Assembly: GCA_029880325.1 (NCBI GenBank)
Contig: JAOUOP010000028.1
Span: forward strand, 1-64,000
Direction: 5' to 3'
From: Myxococcales bacterium
Lineage (GTDB): Bacteria; Myxococcota_A; Polyangia; Polyangiales; JAFGIB01
Length of the DNA: 64,000 nucleotides
The position numbers and the translations under genes are program-made. Of this stretch, positions 1 through 7,188 are shown piece by piece (the first letter of the stretch is position 1; every line of letters starts with the position of its first letter). Under the pieces are notes generated by a model that worked only from the letters and a program-made list of their open reading frames with translations, was not told the origin of the DNA and searched no databases.

Positions 1-37
1 CCGAGAGCGGATCATGACTCCCGCCGAGCACATCTAG
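1..37 (-). repeat. Family A palindromic element, partial copy cut by the window start
   Basis: This is the terminal 37 bases of a family A element in reverse orientation, ending in ACTCCCGCCGAGCACATCTAG minus its first base in quotation terms (CTCCCGCCGAGCACATCTAG). The final CTAG at 34-37 is also the first CTAG of the next copy, so the two elements abut and share it. Confidence 0.8.
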
Positions 38-201
38 ATGTGCTCGGCGCGAGTGCTGAGCCGATGATCGGGGTCGATACGATGCCAGATGCAAGGACGG
101 CCTCCGCCGGAATACTCCGTGTATTTCTAGGGGACCGGACGCCGCAGCTGGCGCCGTAGCGGTCCCGAGAGCGGATCATGACTCGCGCCGAGCACATCTA
201 G
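34..201 (-). repeat. Family A palindromic CTAG-bounded element, full copy
   Basis: A 168-bp element in reverse orientation relative to the copies at 7021 and 10764. Both ends are CTAG and the 21-bp terminal inverted repeats are perfect. In this copy position 17 of the repeat is C on one arm and G on the other (GGCGCGAGT / ACTCGCGCC), where the copy at 7021 has GGCGGGAGT / ACTCCCGCC, so pairing is kept by a two-sided change. The arms continue to match imperfectly toward a central AATAC/GTATT hairpin, making nearly the whole element a palindrome. No coding function is apparent. Confidence 0.85.
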
Positions 202-275
202 GTGGTGACAAGCAGTGCCGGCCTGAATAGGGTCCCGGTGGCTGGTGCGCTCAAGGCCCGGCCGGTCGGGAAGAA

Positions 276-1337
276 GTGCAGGGACCGCGCGACGTAGTTG
301 AAGGCGAGGACGAGGAGAGGCCGACGCTTCCCTCCCCTCCGCAGCAGGAGCGGACGCGTCAGGACCAGACGCCCACCGTGATCGCGCCGATCCCGGACTT
401 CGAGGCGTCGAAGCCGCGCGAGGACGACGACGAGCTGACCCAGCCCTATCCGCTGGAGCGCCGCGTGGTGAGCGCAGCAGCGGCCACCGTGCCTCCCGAT
501 GGGGCCGAGCCGGGCGCCGCCAGAGCGCCCCAGGAAGATCGCACGGTGGTGGGGCCGCCTCCCCGGGAAGCGCTGGTGTGGATGAGCGAGCAAGAGGGCC
601 GCTCGAGCAGCCTGACGATCACGCCGCCGGCTCCCTCGGAGGGCGTCGAGCTGCCTCACATGAAGCCACCGCGGATGCCGGGAGAGCCCGCGCAGGGCGC
701 GACCGGCACCTCGAGTCTGGCTCCGGCCGAGCTTCAGGCCAGGGCCACGGGCGCCAAATCGAAGGCGCCCTTGTTCCTGCCCATGGCCGCCGCAGCAGTG
801 CTGCTGGCGCTGTCGGTGACGCGGCTGTCGCAGTGGGCCGATGCCGAGCAGGCCGCGGCCGGCGAGGCAGCCGCGAAGCCGATCATCGTCCAACCCTACC
901 AGGCCCCTAAAGCCCCCGCGGCCACCGGGGCTGCGCCCCCGGGTTCCGAACTCGCTGCGGTAGACCAAGCGCAGGCGCCAGCGGAAGCCACACCCGAGGG
1001 CCAGGCTGACTCTGATGGCCGGGCTCGCGCCAGGCGGCGTCGTCGCGCCTCCCGACCGCAAGCCACCGGGCCGCGACCCGAGCAGCCGCCCCGCAGCGAG
1101 GTGGTCGCAGCGCTCAAGGGCCTCGAAGACGCGGTGCGGGCCTGCGCCGGCGGCCGCCACGGCCGGGCCGAGGTGGAGCTGACCTTCCGCAGTGAAGGGC
1201 GCGTCTCCCACGCCAACATCGGTGGCGACTTCGCCGGCAGCGTCGAGGGCAGCTGCATCGCCCGCGCCGTACGCAAGGCCCGCGTGCCGCCCTTCACAAA
1301 AGCGAGCGTCAAGGTGTTCTATCCCTACTCCTTGTGA
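276..1337 (+). CDS. Membrane-anchored protein with AgmX/PglI-type C-terminal domain
   Basis: GTG start assumed; 353 residues. The first ~165 residues are Pro/Glu/Arg-rich and low in complexity, so probably cytoplasmic. A single membrane segment follows near residues 168-182 (FLPMAAAAVLLALSV), then an Ala/Pro linker and a final domain of ~85 residues with a paired-Cys pattern (VRACAGG ... GSCIARAVRKARVPPF) ending in VFYPYSL. That C-terminal pattern is the TonB-C-like domain found in Myxococcota AgmX/PglI-type motility or envelope proteins. Its exact role here is unknown. It lies about 50 bp upstream of the AICAR transformylase gene on the same strand. The start is uncertain because upstream sequence is Pro-rich and a repeat element ends at 201. 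Confidence 0.75.
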   Translation: MQGPRDVVEGEDEERPTLPSPPQQERTRQDQTPTVIAPIPDFEASKPREDDDELTQPYPLERRVVSAAAATVPPDGAEPGAARAPQEDRTVVGPPPREALVWMSEQEGRSSSLTITPPAPSEGVELPHMKPPRMPGEPAQGATGTSSLAPAELQARATGAKSKAPLFLPMAAAAVLLALSVTRLSQWADAEQAAAGEAAAKPIIVQPYQAPKAPAATGAAPPGSELAAVDQAQAPAEATPEGQADSDGRARARRRRRASRPQATGPRPEQPPRSEVVAALKGLEDAVRACAGGRHGRAEVELTFRSEGRVSHANIGGDFAGSVEGSCIARAVRKARVPPFTKASVKVFYPYSL

Positions 1338-1387
1338 GCGCGATGCAGAATAATCCCCCCGCTCACCGAGCGACGAGAGGACTCCCC

Positions 1388-2545
1388 ATGCGTTTCAAGT
1401 ACGGCTGCAATCCCCACCAAAGCTTCGCCCAGGTGCTGCCCCTGGACGCCGCCAAGATGCCGGTGGAGGTGCTCAATGGCAGCCCCGGCTTCATCAACTT
1501 TCTCGACGCCCTCAACGCCTGGCAGCTGGTGCGCGAGGTGCGCCTGGCCCTGCAGCTGCCGGCCGCAGCCAGCTTCAAGCACGTCTCGCCAGCCGGCGCC
1601 GCCGTGGCCACGCCGCTGAGCGAAGACCTGGTCCGCTGCTACGAGGTGGAGGGCAAGGAGCTGTCGCCAGCGGCCACCGCCTACATCCGCGCCCGCGGCG
1701 CCGACCCCAAGAGTTCCTTCGGCGACTTCGTGGCGCTGTCGGACGTGGTCGACGTGCCCACGGCCAAGTTCCTCAAGCCCCTGGTCTCCGACGGCATCAT
1801 CGCCCCCGGCTACGAAGCCGGCGCCCTCGAGATTCTGAAGAACAAGAAGAAGGGCGGCTTCATCGTGCTGGCCGCCGACCCCGACTTCGTCGCGCCCCAG
1901 CGCGAGGGCCGCGAGATTTTCGGCATGCGCATGGAGCAGGATCGCAACGCCGAGGAGCTGGGTCTGCAGCACCTCAAAGATGTGGTCTGCGGTGAGCTCA
2001 ACGATGGAGCGCGGCGCGACCTCTTGCTGGGTCTGATCACCCTGAAATACACCCAGAGCAACTCCGTGGGCTACTCCCTGGACGGCCAGATGATCGGCAT
2101 CGGCGCCGGTCAGCAGTCGCGCGTGGACTGCACCAAGCTCGCCGGCGGCAAGGCCGACATCTGGCAATTGCAGCGCCATCCCAAGGTGCTGGGGCTCAAG
2201 TTCAACAAGGGCATGGGGCGCCAGGATCGCATCAATTTCCGCGTTCGCTACATCGAAGGCGACCTGCTGCCGGCCGAGGAGCGCGCGCTACGCGCGGCCC
2301 TCGACCAAGACTTCGAGCCGCTCAGCGCCGAGGAAAAGCGGGCCTGGCTCGACAAGGCCGGGGGCGTGAGCCTGACCTCCGACGCCTTCTTTCCCTTCCG
2401 CGACAACATCGACCACGCCAAGAAACATGGCGTGGCCTTCGTGGCCCAGCCGGGCGGCTCGGTGCGCGATGACGAGGTGACCGAGGCCTGCCGCGAGTAC
2501 GGCATGGCCATGGTGCACACCGGCATCAGGCTATTTCATCATTGA
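1388..2545 (+). CDS. purH: Stand-alone AICAR transformylase (PurH C-terminal domain only)
   Basis: Phosphoribosylaminoimidazolecarboxamide formyltransferase, the penultimate step of de novo purine synthesis, transferring formyl from 10-formyl-THF to AICAR. The 385-residue product begins directly with RFKYGCNPHQ, the start of the transformylase domain. It retains the catalytic Lys-His pair in SFKHVSPAGAA and the motif NSVGYSLDGQMIGIGAGQQS. The ~200-residue N-terminal IMP cyclohydrolase domain of bifunctional PurH is absent. The ATG at 1388 is preferred over an in-frame start at 1334 because GAGAGG lies just upstream and family homology begins there. IMP cyclohydrolase must be supplied elsewhere. 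Confidence 0.9.
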   Translation: MRFKYGCNPHQSFAQVLPLDAAKMPVEVLNGSPGFINFLDALNAWQLVREVRLALQLPAAASFKHVSPAGAAVATPLSEDLVRCYEVEGKELSPAATAYIRARGADPKSSFGDFVALSDVVDVPTAKFLKPLVSDGIIAPGYEAGALEILKNKKKGGFIVLAADPDFVAPQREGREIFGMRMEQDRNAEELGLQHLKDVVCGELNDGARRDLLLGLITLKYTQSNSVGYSLDGQMIGIGAGQQSRVDCTKLAGGKADIWQLQRHPKVLGLKFNKGMGRQDRINFRVRYIEGDLLPAEERALRAALDQDFEPLSAEEKRAWLDKAGGVSLTSDAFFPFRDNIDHAKKHGVAFVAQPGGSVRDDEVTEACREYGMAMVHTGIRLFHH

Positions 2546-2560
2546 CCGTTTTTAGTCGGA

Positions 2561-3115
2561 TCACGAGAACCCATGACCGGCGCGGTGCAGCCGCAGGCGG
2601 TGAAAGGCCACCTCCACCAGCGCGTGGTCGATGGCACCTGCGGCCACCATGGCGTCCACCTCGCGCAGCGGCTGCAGCAGCACTTCGATGTCTTCGCCGG
2701 GGTCGAGCGCCTGCTCGGCGGCCAGGCTGCAGCCTTCGGCCACGAAGATGTGGAGGCGGTTGCGCATGAACGCAGGGTTGGGGGCGATGGCTCCCAGTGA
2801 AGTGATGCGCTGGGCCACGAAGCCGGTCTCCTCGCGCAGCTCGCGTTCGACGGCCGTGCGCGGGGACTCGCCCGGGTCGACGATGCCACCGGGGATCTCG
2901 AGGGTGACGGCTTCGGAGCCGAAGCGAAACTGACGGATCATGACCACGTCATCGGTCTCGGTCAGCGCCACCACGTTGACCCAGTCGGCGGTCTCCAACA
3001 CCACCGCGTCCAGCGGCGCTGCGGTGCGCGGCGAGACAAAACGCTCGCGCTTGAGGGCGAAGATGGGCAGACCCAGGACGGTTTCTTCGGAAAGGCGCTT
3101 CCAGTGTTTCGGCAT
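2561..3115 (-). CDS. Nudix hydrolase, ADP-ribose pyrophosphatase-like
   Basis: A 184-residue Nudix protein. The Nudix box is complete near residues 76-98: GGIVDPGESP ... RELREETGF, with the metal-binding REXXEE core. The region ahead of the box (VVMIRQFRFGSEAVTLEIPGG) is typical of NudF/ADP-ribose or nucleotide-sugar pyrophosphatases, though the substrate cannot be fixed from sequence. It starts 18 bp after the stop of the glycerol-1-phosphate dehydrogenase gene on the same strand, so the two are probably cotranscribed. Confidence 0.85.
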   Translation of the reverse strand: MPKHWKRLSEETVLGLPIFALKRERFVSPRTAAPLDAVVLETADWVNVVALTETDDVVMIRQFRFGSEAVTLEIPGGIVDPGESPRTAVERELREETGFVAQRITSLGAIAPNPAFMRNRLHIFVAEGCSLAAEQALDPGEDIEVLLQPLREVDAMVAAGAIDHALVEVAFHRLRLHRAGHGFS

Positions 3116-3133
3116 GGCGTAGGGCTCTGGAGC

Positions 3134-4456
3134 TCAACTCAAATGGGCGTCGACGATGGCGGGCGCGGCCGCGGGCAATACCCCGCTGACCCAGGCCAGG
3201 TCGATGGAGGTGAAACGCTCGCGGATCTGGGCACAGTTGTACACCGACCACAGGAAGCGCTCGCGCCCGATGCCCAGATCAGCGACGCGGTGGACCGCTC
3301 CGGCGCGCCGCAGCACCTCGCGCAGCCAGGCGGCCTTGGGCAGCATCGGCCCGAGCGTGGTGCGCAGCTCCTGCCAGAGGTCGGGCTCGCGCAGGCGGGC
3401 GACGGCCTCGACCAGACGGCGGCTCTGGGCGGCGTGGTGCTCGGCCACCGAAGCGCCGATGGGACCCCAGCCCTCGCGATCCAGGGGTAGCGGCGCGTCG
3501 TCGAAGCGCGGGGCCTCGAGGGCCAGCACACGCTCGTAGAGGGCGGCGGCGAAGATGGTGCCGACGCCCACTTGGCGTCCGTGCAGGTCGTGCTCTACGC
3601 CCTCGGCGTCGGCCCGCATATCCAGGGCGTGGCTCAGCAGGTGCTCGCCGCCGGAGGCCGGCATGCTGCTGCCCTGCAGCGACATGGCGCAGCCGGAGAA
3701 GACCAGAGCCTCAAAGAGCGCTGACACGGCGTCGGCCTCGGCGCGCGCCAGCGCCTCGGGGCGCGACAAAAAGCGCCCCTCGATGCCGTCGATGATGCCC
3801 GCGATGGCCGGGTCAAAAGCCTCGCCGAAGAGCAGCTCATTCATCTTCCAGTCGACCGTGCTCACGGTCTTGGCGAGCACGTCGCCCAGGCCGGCGCTGG
3901 TGAGGGTCGCTGGAGCAGCCGCCAGCACCGCCGGATCGGCGGCCACGTGACGATGGGCGCGCGCCAGGATCAGGGTCTTCACGCCGGCAATCGCGGGCGC
4001 CACGTTGGCCGCGGCGTAGCCGTTCATGGAGGCGGCGGTGGCGAAGATGGCCGCCGGCTTGTCCGCGTCGAAGGCGACCCACTTGCAGAGGTCGCTGATC
4101 ACGCCGCTGCCCACGCCCAGCAAGTAGTCGCAGCCTGAAGTGCGCTCGGCGAGCCAGGCGCGGCTGGCTTCGTCACAGCGGGGCCAGTGGCCTTCCGGGT
4201 CGGGCAGCAAGAGGGGCTCAGGCGACAGACCCCGGGCGCCCAGGGCCGCTGCGCAGCGCTCGCCGGCCGCCGGCCGCGTGCGGGCGTCGAAGACCACGGC
4301 CACTCGGCGCGCGCCGACGGCAGGAAGCTCGCCAACCAGTGCTGCGGCCAGGCGCTCGGGAGCGTCGGCACCCAGAATCAGGGAACGGGGCAGCCGGTCG
4401 CGACGCCCCGCCAGGGTTGAGGTCACGGCGGGGCCGAGGGCGTCGAAGAGTTCCAT
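3134..4456 (-). CDS. araM: sn-Glycerol-1-phosphate dehydrogenase (AraM/EgsA family)
   Basis: A 440-residue member of the iron-containing alcohol dehydrogenase superfamily, AraM branch, expected to reduce dihydroxyacetone phosphate to sn-glycerol-1-phosphate with NAD(P)H. Diagnostic stretches are GVGSGVISDLCKWVAFD, ATAASMNGYAAANVAP and the metal-ligand region GGEHLLSHALDM. The ATG at 4456 was chosen; the frame is open to 4561, but the extra N-terminus does not look like the family. A consensus FNR box lies 120 bp upstream. In bacteria such enzymes make archaeal-type G1P for prenylglyceryl lipids or other uses; no PcrB-like partner is visible here. Confidence 0.85.
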   Translation of the reverse strand: MELFDALGPAVTSTLAGRRDRLPRSLILGADAPERLAAALVGELPAVGARRVAVVFDARTRPAAGERCAAALGARGLSPEPLLLPDPEGHWPRCDEASRAWLAERTSGCDYLLGVGSGVISDLCKWVAFDADKPAAIFATAASMNGYAAANVAPAIAGVKTLILARAHRHVAADPAVLAAAPATLTSAGLGDVLAKTVSTVDWKMNELLFGEAFDPAIAGIIDGIEGRFLSRPEALARAEADAVSALFEALVFSGCAMSLQGSSMPASGGEHLLSHALDMRADAEGVEHDLHGRQVGVGTIFAAALYERVLALEAPRFDDAPLPLDREGWGPIGASVAEHHAAQSRRLVEAVARLREPDLWQELRTTLGPMLPKAAWLREVLRRAGAVHRVADLGIGRERFLWSVYNCAQIRERFTSIDLAWVSGVLPAAAPAIVDAHLS

Positions 4457-4575
4457 CGCCCCCCAATCATATCGCAGGTCGCAAGCGCACCCCGCTGACG
4501 CGCCCGTGAAACCTACCGCGCGATCCCAAAAGCGCCGCTTCGGAAGCCGAGCAAGCCCCAACAGCTGCGACCCGA

Positions 4576-4589
4576 TTGATCTAGATCAA
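4576..4589. promoter_or_regulatory. FNR/ANR-type box TTGATCTAGATCAA
   Basis: A perfect 14-bp palindrome TTGAT-N4-ATCAA, the consensus for FNR-family regulators. It lies between the small gene ending at 4608 and the araM start at 4456. A class II arrangement (centre at -41.5) would put araM transcription near 4541. The regulator encoded at 5046 keeps the recognition-helix Glu and Arg that read TTGAT in E. coli FNR. Confidence 0.65.
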
Positions 4590-4607
4590 CTCCCGGACAC
4601 CGGCGGT

Positions 4608-4823
4608 TCATGGCCGCATGAAGGGGTACTCCTCATCGTCATCGAGGGCTTCGGAGATGAATTCGAGTTCGCGGCGGATGTCCTCGAGGCTGCGCGTACG
4701 CTTGAATAGTAGCATCGCGCGGTCCACGAGCGCCCGGGCGACGGCCTCGCTCTGAACGCCCTGGCGTTCCGCCTCGGCCAGAAGGGGGACTAAATGTTGG
4801 TCAACGAGTCGGTACGCGCTCAT
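4608..4823 (-). CDS. Small conserved-looking hypothetical protein
   Basis: A 71-residue acidic, helical product beginning MSAYRLVDQHLVPLLAEAER and ending in an Asp/Glu-rich tail. I do not recognise the family. The ATG at 4823 is preferred over an upstream in-frame start at 4892, whose extra residues look random. It is divergent from the FNR-type regulator gene and upstream of the FNR box. A role linked to that regulator is only a guess from position. Confidence 0.5.
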   Translation of the reverse strand: MSAYRLVDQHLVPLLAEAERQGVQSEAVARALVDRAMLLFKRTRSLEDIRRELEFISEALDDDEEYPFMRP

Positions 4824-5045
4824 GGCTGATACGAACCTGGCATGGCACAGCGGGATGTAGGTGTGACATACCAGGGGTTGGGCGGCGCGCATAGCGCGGC
4901 CGCCGCCCGATGAGCCGCGCGTCGGGTGCTACCGGATCAAAGTAGCGTCTGGCCACCCGTTCGCGGTTGCGCATGGGCAAGCCGTGCGTAGGTCGATGAT
5001 GCAGGTCAACTCGTCCACCCAAGCCCGAGAGGAGCGGTAGTCGTC

Positions 5046-5780
5046 ATGAGCAATCTCGAAGGCATCGGCAACGGCGGCAAGCTGCTACAAAAGCACACGG
5101 CATCGCACCACTGCGTCGGCTGTCCCGCGGCCGGGCGAAATGTGCTCGAAGGGCTGCTTGGCGAATCGTCTGCCAGTTGCGGCTTCGATTCGCTGGCCGT
5201 GGAAGCGCGCTCCACGCTGCCCGCCTCCTGGTTGGGCCGCTATGCGTTCGCCATCGTGCGCCGGGGCTATTTGATCCGGCAGCGGACCGACGCCGCTGGG
5301 CGCACGACTTCAATCGACGCCATGGGTCCCGGCTGCTCGTTTCCGCTGGACCGTCAAGGCAGCAACCCGGAGGACAGCAGCATCTCCGGCTACGCCGTGA
5401 CGCGCGCCCTGGTGTGCCTGTGCGATGAGGAGACCATCGTCCGCGGCCTGAGCGAGGGGGGCGATACGGCGGTGCACGTCCATCAGCTCGACGCTGAAGT
5501 GATCCGCCGCATGGAGCGGCTGGCCGACGCGCGCGGTCGCGGCGGAGCGGCCTCCAAGGTCGCGGCCCTTCTGTGCAGCCTGGCCGACACGCTGCGGCCG
5601 GGTGGCGATGGCGATTCGACGATCCCCGCAGAATTCCTGCAGCGGGATCTTGCGGGGCTTTTGTCGATCCGCCACGAGTCGGTCTGCCGCGTGATGCGCG
5701 ACTTCGCCAAAGAGGGACTCATCGAACGCGGAGACACCGGCATCCGCCTGACGGGCCGCGAAGCGCTCCAGGCGATGTAG
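5046..5780 (+). CDS. Crp/Fnr-family regulator with FNR-like cysteines
   Basis: A 244-residue regulator with an N-terminal cysteine cluster (HHCVGC at residues 21-26, further Cys at 45, and CLC near 122-124), a cyclic-nucleotide-binding-like beta barrel and a C-terminal winged helix. The recognition helix IRHESVCRVMRDF matches the E..SR pattern of FNR with the Ser replaced by Cys; the Glu and Arg are kept. The Cys pattern suggests a [4Fe-4S] oxygen sensor, though spacing differs from E. coli FNR. The ATG is preceded by GAGAGGAG. A consensus FNR box sits about 460 bp upstream. The gene converges with the CBS gene at 5807. Confidence 0.8.
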   Translation: MSNLEGIGNGGKLLQKHTASHHCVGCPAAGRNVLEGLLGESSASCGFDSLAVEARSTLPASWLGRYAFAIVRRGYLIRQRTDAAGRTTSIDAMGPGCSFPLDRQGSNPEDSSISGYAVTRALVCLCDEETIVRGLSEGGDTAVHVHQLDAEVIRRMERLADARGRGGAASKVAALLCSLADTLRPGGDGDSTIPAEFLQRDLAGLLSIRHESVCRVMRDFAKEGLIERGDTGIRLTGREALQAM

Positions 5781-5806
5781 CCGTAGCAGGCGTCAGACGT
5801 GACTCC

Positions 5807-6229
5807 TCAGCCCTGGCGGCCGTGCTCGATGAGGTCGGCCAGGGCGTCGAGTGCGTCGGTCTGCGTGAAGACTCCGATGACCGCGCCGTCGCCAGCATCG
5901 TCCGTGATGAGAGCACAGCCGTACGAGTGCTCGAGCATCATGCGCACCACGCGCTTGAGGGCCATGGTGGGCGGAACGGCGTAGGGTACCGGGGTCATCG
6001 CCTCGATCACGGCAACCTCGGACAGTCCCCGCGGCGACAAGCTGCGCACCTGGGAGATGTCGCTCTCCGAAAGCACACCGATGGCATGGCCACCCTTGAG
6101 CACGGGCAAGTGGCGGACGCCGAGTTCCCCCATCTGCTCTGCGGCCTGCTCCAGGGTGGCGTCGAAGGCGATGGTCGCGGGACAGGGCGTCATGTAGCGC
6201 GAGACCTGGGGCTCTCCTGGCTGGACCAT
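5807..6229 (-). CDS. CBS-domain pair protein
   Basis: A 140-residue protein made almost entirely of two CBS motifs (Bateman module): VSRYMTPCPATIAF ... VLSESDISQVR, then VIEAMTPVPYAVPP ... VFTQTDALDALADLIEH. Such modules bind adenosine ligands (AMP, ATP, SAM) and sense energy state. No effector domain is fused. It follows another CBS gene by 41 bp on the same strand and likely shares its sigma-54-type promoter. Confidence 0.85.
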   Translation of the reverse strand: MVQPGEPQVSRYMTPCPATIAFDATLEQAAEQMGELGVRHLPVLKGGHAIGVLSESDISQVRSLSPRGLSEVAVIEAMTPVPYAVPPTMALKRVVRMMLEHSYGCALITDDAGDGAVIGVFTQTDALDALADLIEHGRQG

Positions 6230-6270
6230 GGCCTGTGCCTCCCGTGTGGGCGCTGCCGACGGCGCCGGCC

Positions 6271-6699
6271 TCAGCCCTCGGCCTCCAAGAGTTCGACCAC
6301 CAGCGTCATGAAGTCGCTCTCGGTAACCATGCCGCAGAGCTGACCCGCATCGTCGACCACCGGCAGGCAGTGGTAGTCGTTGGCCGCCAGCAGCTTGGCC
6401 GCCTCGGCCAGGGACGTTTTTGGCGTGACCGTGCGCACCTCGCGCGTCATCACGGAGGCAACGAAGGTTTGGTGCTTGTCGCGGCTGTCCATCTGCTCGT
6501 GAAGGCGGTCATGGTGCAGCTGACTGGAAGTCACCGCCAGCAGGTCATGGCTGCTAAGCACGCCCACAACCTTGCCGTCGTCGACCACGGGGGCGTGATG
6601 AATGCCCAGATTGCGCATGTCCTGCTGTGCCGACCACAGATCGGATTCCTCATTCAAGGTGATCGGATTGCTCGTCATGATGTCGGCGACTACGCGCAT
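6271..6699 (-). CDS. CBS-domain pair protein, first gene of the operon
   Basis: A 142-residue stand-alone Bateman module beginning MRVVADIMTSNPITLNEESD, with the second CBS motif starting VASVMTREVRTVTPKTSL. The ATG at 6699 was chosen because GAGAGG lies about 8 bases upstream; the frame stays open to a TTG at 6756 inside the promoter. A consensus sigma-54 promoter (6756-6771) lies 57 bp ahead. Adenosine-nucleotide binding is expected from the family. Confidence 0.87.
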   Translation of the reverse strand: MRVVADIMTSNPITLNEESDLWSAQQDMRNLGIHHAPVVDDGKVVGVLSSHDLLAVTSSQLHHDRLHEQMDSRDKHQTFVASVMTREVRTVTPKTSLAEAAKLLAANDYHCLPVVDDAGQLCGMVTESDFMTLVVELLEAEG

Positions 6700-6755
6700 G
6701 TCGGTGGCCTCTCGCTTCGCGGATTGCTCTCCCGAAGCATACACCGGGAAGCTCA

Positions 6756-6771
6756 AGCAATGGCCGTGCCA
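6756..6771 (-). promoter_or_regulatory. Sigma-54 (-24/-12) promoter TGGCACGGCCATTGCT
   Basis: Read on the minus strand, this matches the consensus TGGCACG-N4-TTGCW at every fixed position. Transcription would start near 6744 and leave a ~45-nt leader before the CBS gene at 6699. An enhancer-binding protein is required; candidates in the window are encoded at 31447 and 40657. Confidence 0.8.
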
Positions 6772-6855
6772 CCGAAAAGTCGCGCTTGAACCGCGATCGG
6801 GGCGCAGAACTTTCGTTTTTCGACCGAACGCGCGCCAGTTGTGCGTGCTACCGCT

Positions 6856-7024
6856 CTAGACCCTACACAAGCGCATGCGGAGGATGAGCTGCGCAAAGCT
6901 GTTGTGAATCAGGGGTTTGCGAAAAGCGCAGGCGCACCAGGAGGAGCGTTGAGCCTTTTCGCGAGCGCCTGAACGCAAGAGATTTGTGGAGATCGCCTGT
7001 AACATGCGCTTGTTTAGGGTCTAG
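6856..7024. repeat. Family C CTAG-bounded palindromic element
   Basis: A 169-bp element with 22-bp terminal inverted repeats (CTAGACCCTACACAAGCGCA at the left, one mismatch to the right arm). Arms continue to match imperfectly inward (shared CAAA, TCAGG, GCGAAAAG blocks). Its right CTAG (7021-7024) is the left CTAG of the family A element that follows. The sequence is unrelated to families A, B and D. One copy seen in the window. Confidence 0.75.
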
Positions 7025-7188
7025 ATGTGCTCGGCGGGAGTCATGATCCGCTCTCGGGACCGCTACGGCGCCAGCTGCGGCGTCCGCTCCCCTTGAAATA
7101 CACGGAGTATTCCGGCGGAGGCCGTCCTTGCATCTGGCATCGTATCGACCCCGATCATCGGCTCAGCACTCCCGCCGAGCACATCTAG
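7021..7188 (+). repeat. Family A palindromic CTAG-bounded element
   Basis: A 168-bp copy with perfect 21-bp terminal inverted repeats starting CTAGATGTGCTCGGCGGGAG and a central AATAC/GTATT hairpin. It abuts the family C element through a shared CTAG. Its right CTAG supplies the TAG stop codon (7187-7185) of the minus-strand histidine kinase gene, so insertion may have redefined that C-terminus. Confidence 0.88.

Noticed and set aside
198..1211. A 337-codon minus-strand ORF opposite the AgmX-like gene
   Set aside because: Gly/Arg-rich shadow; the plus frame has a membrane helix and a recognisable C-terminal domain.
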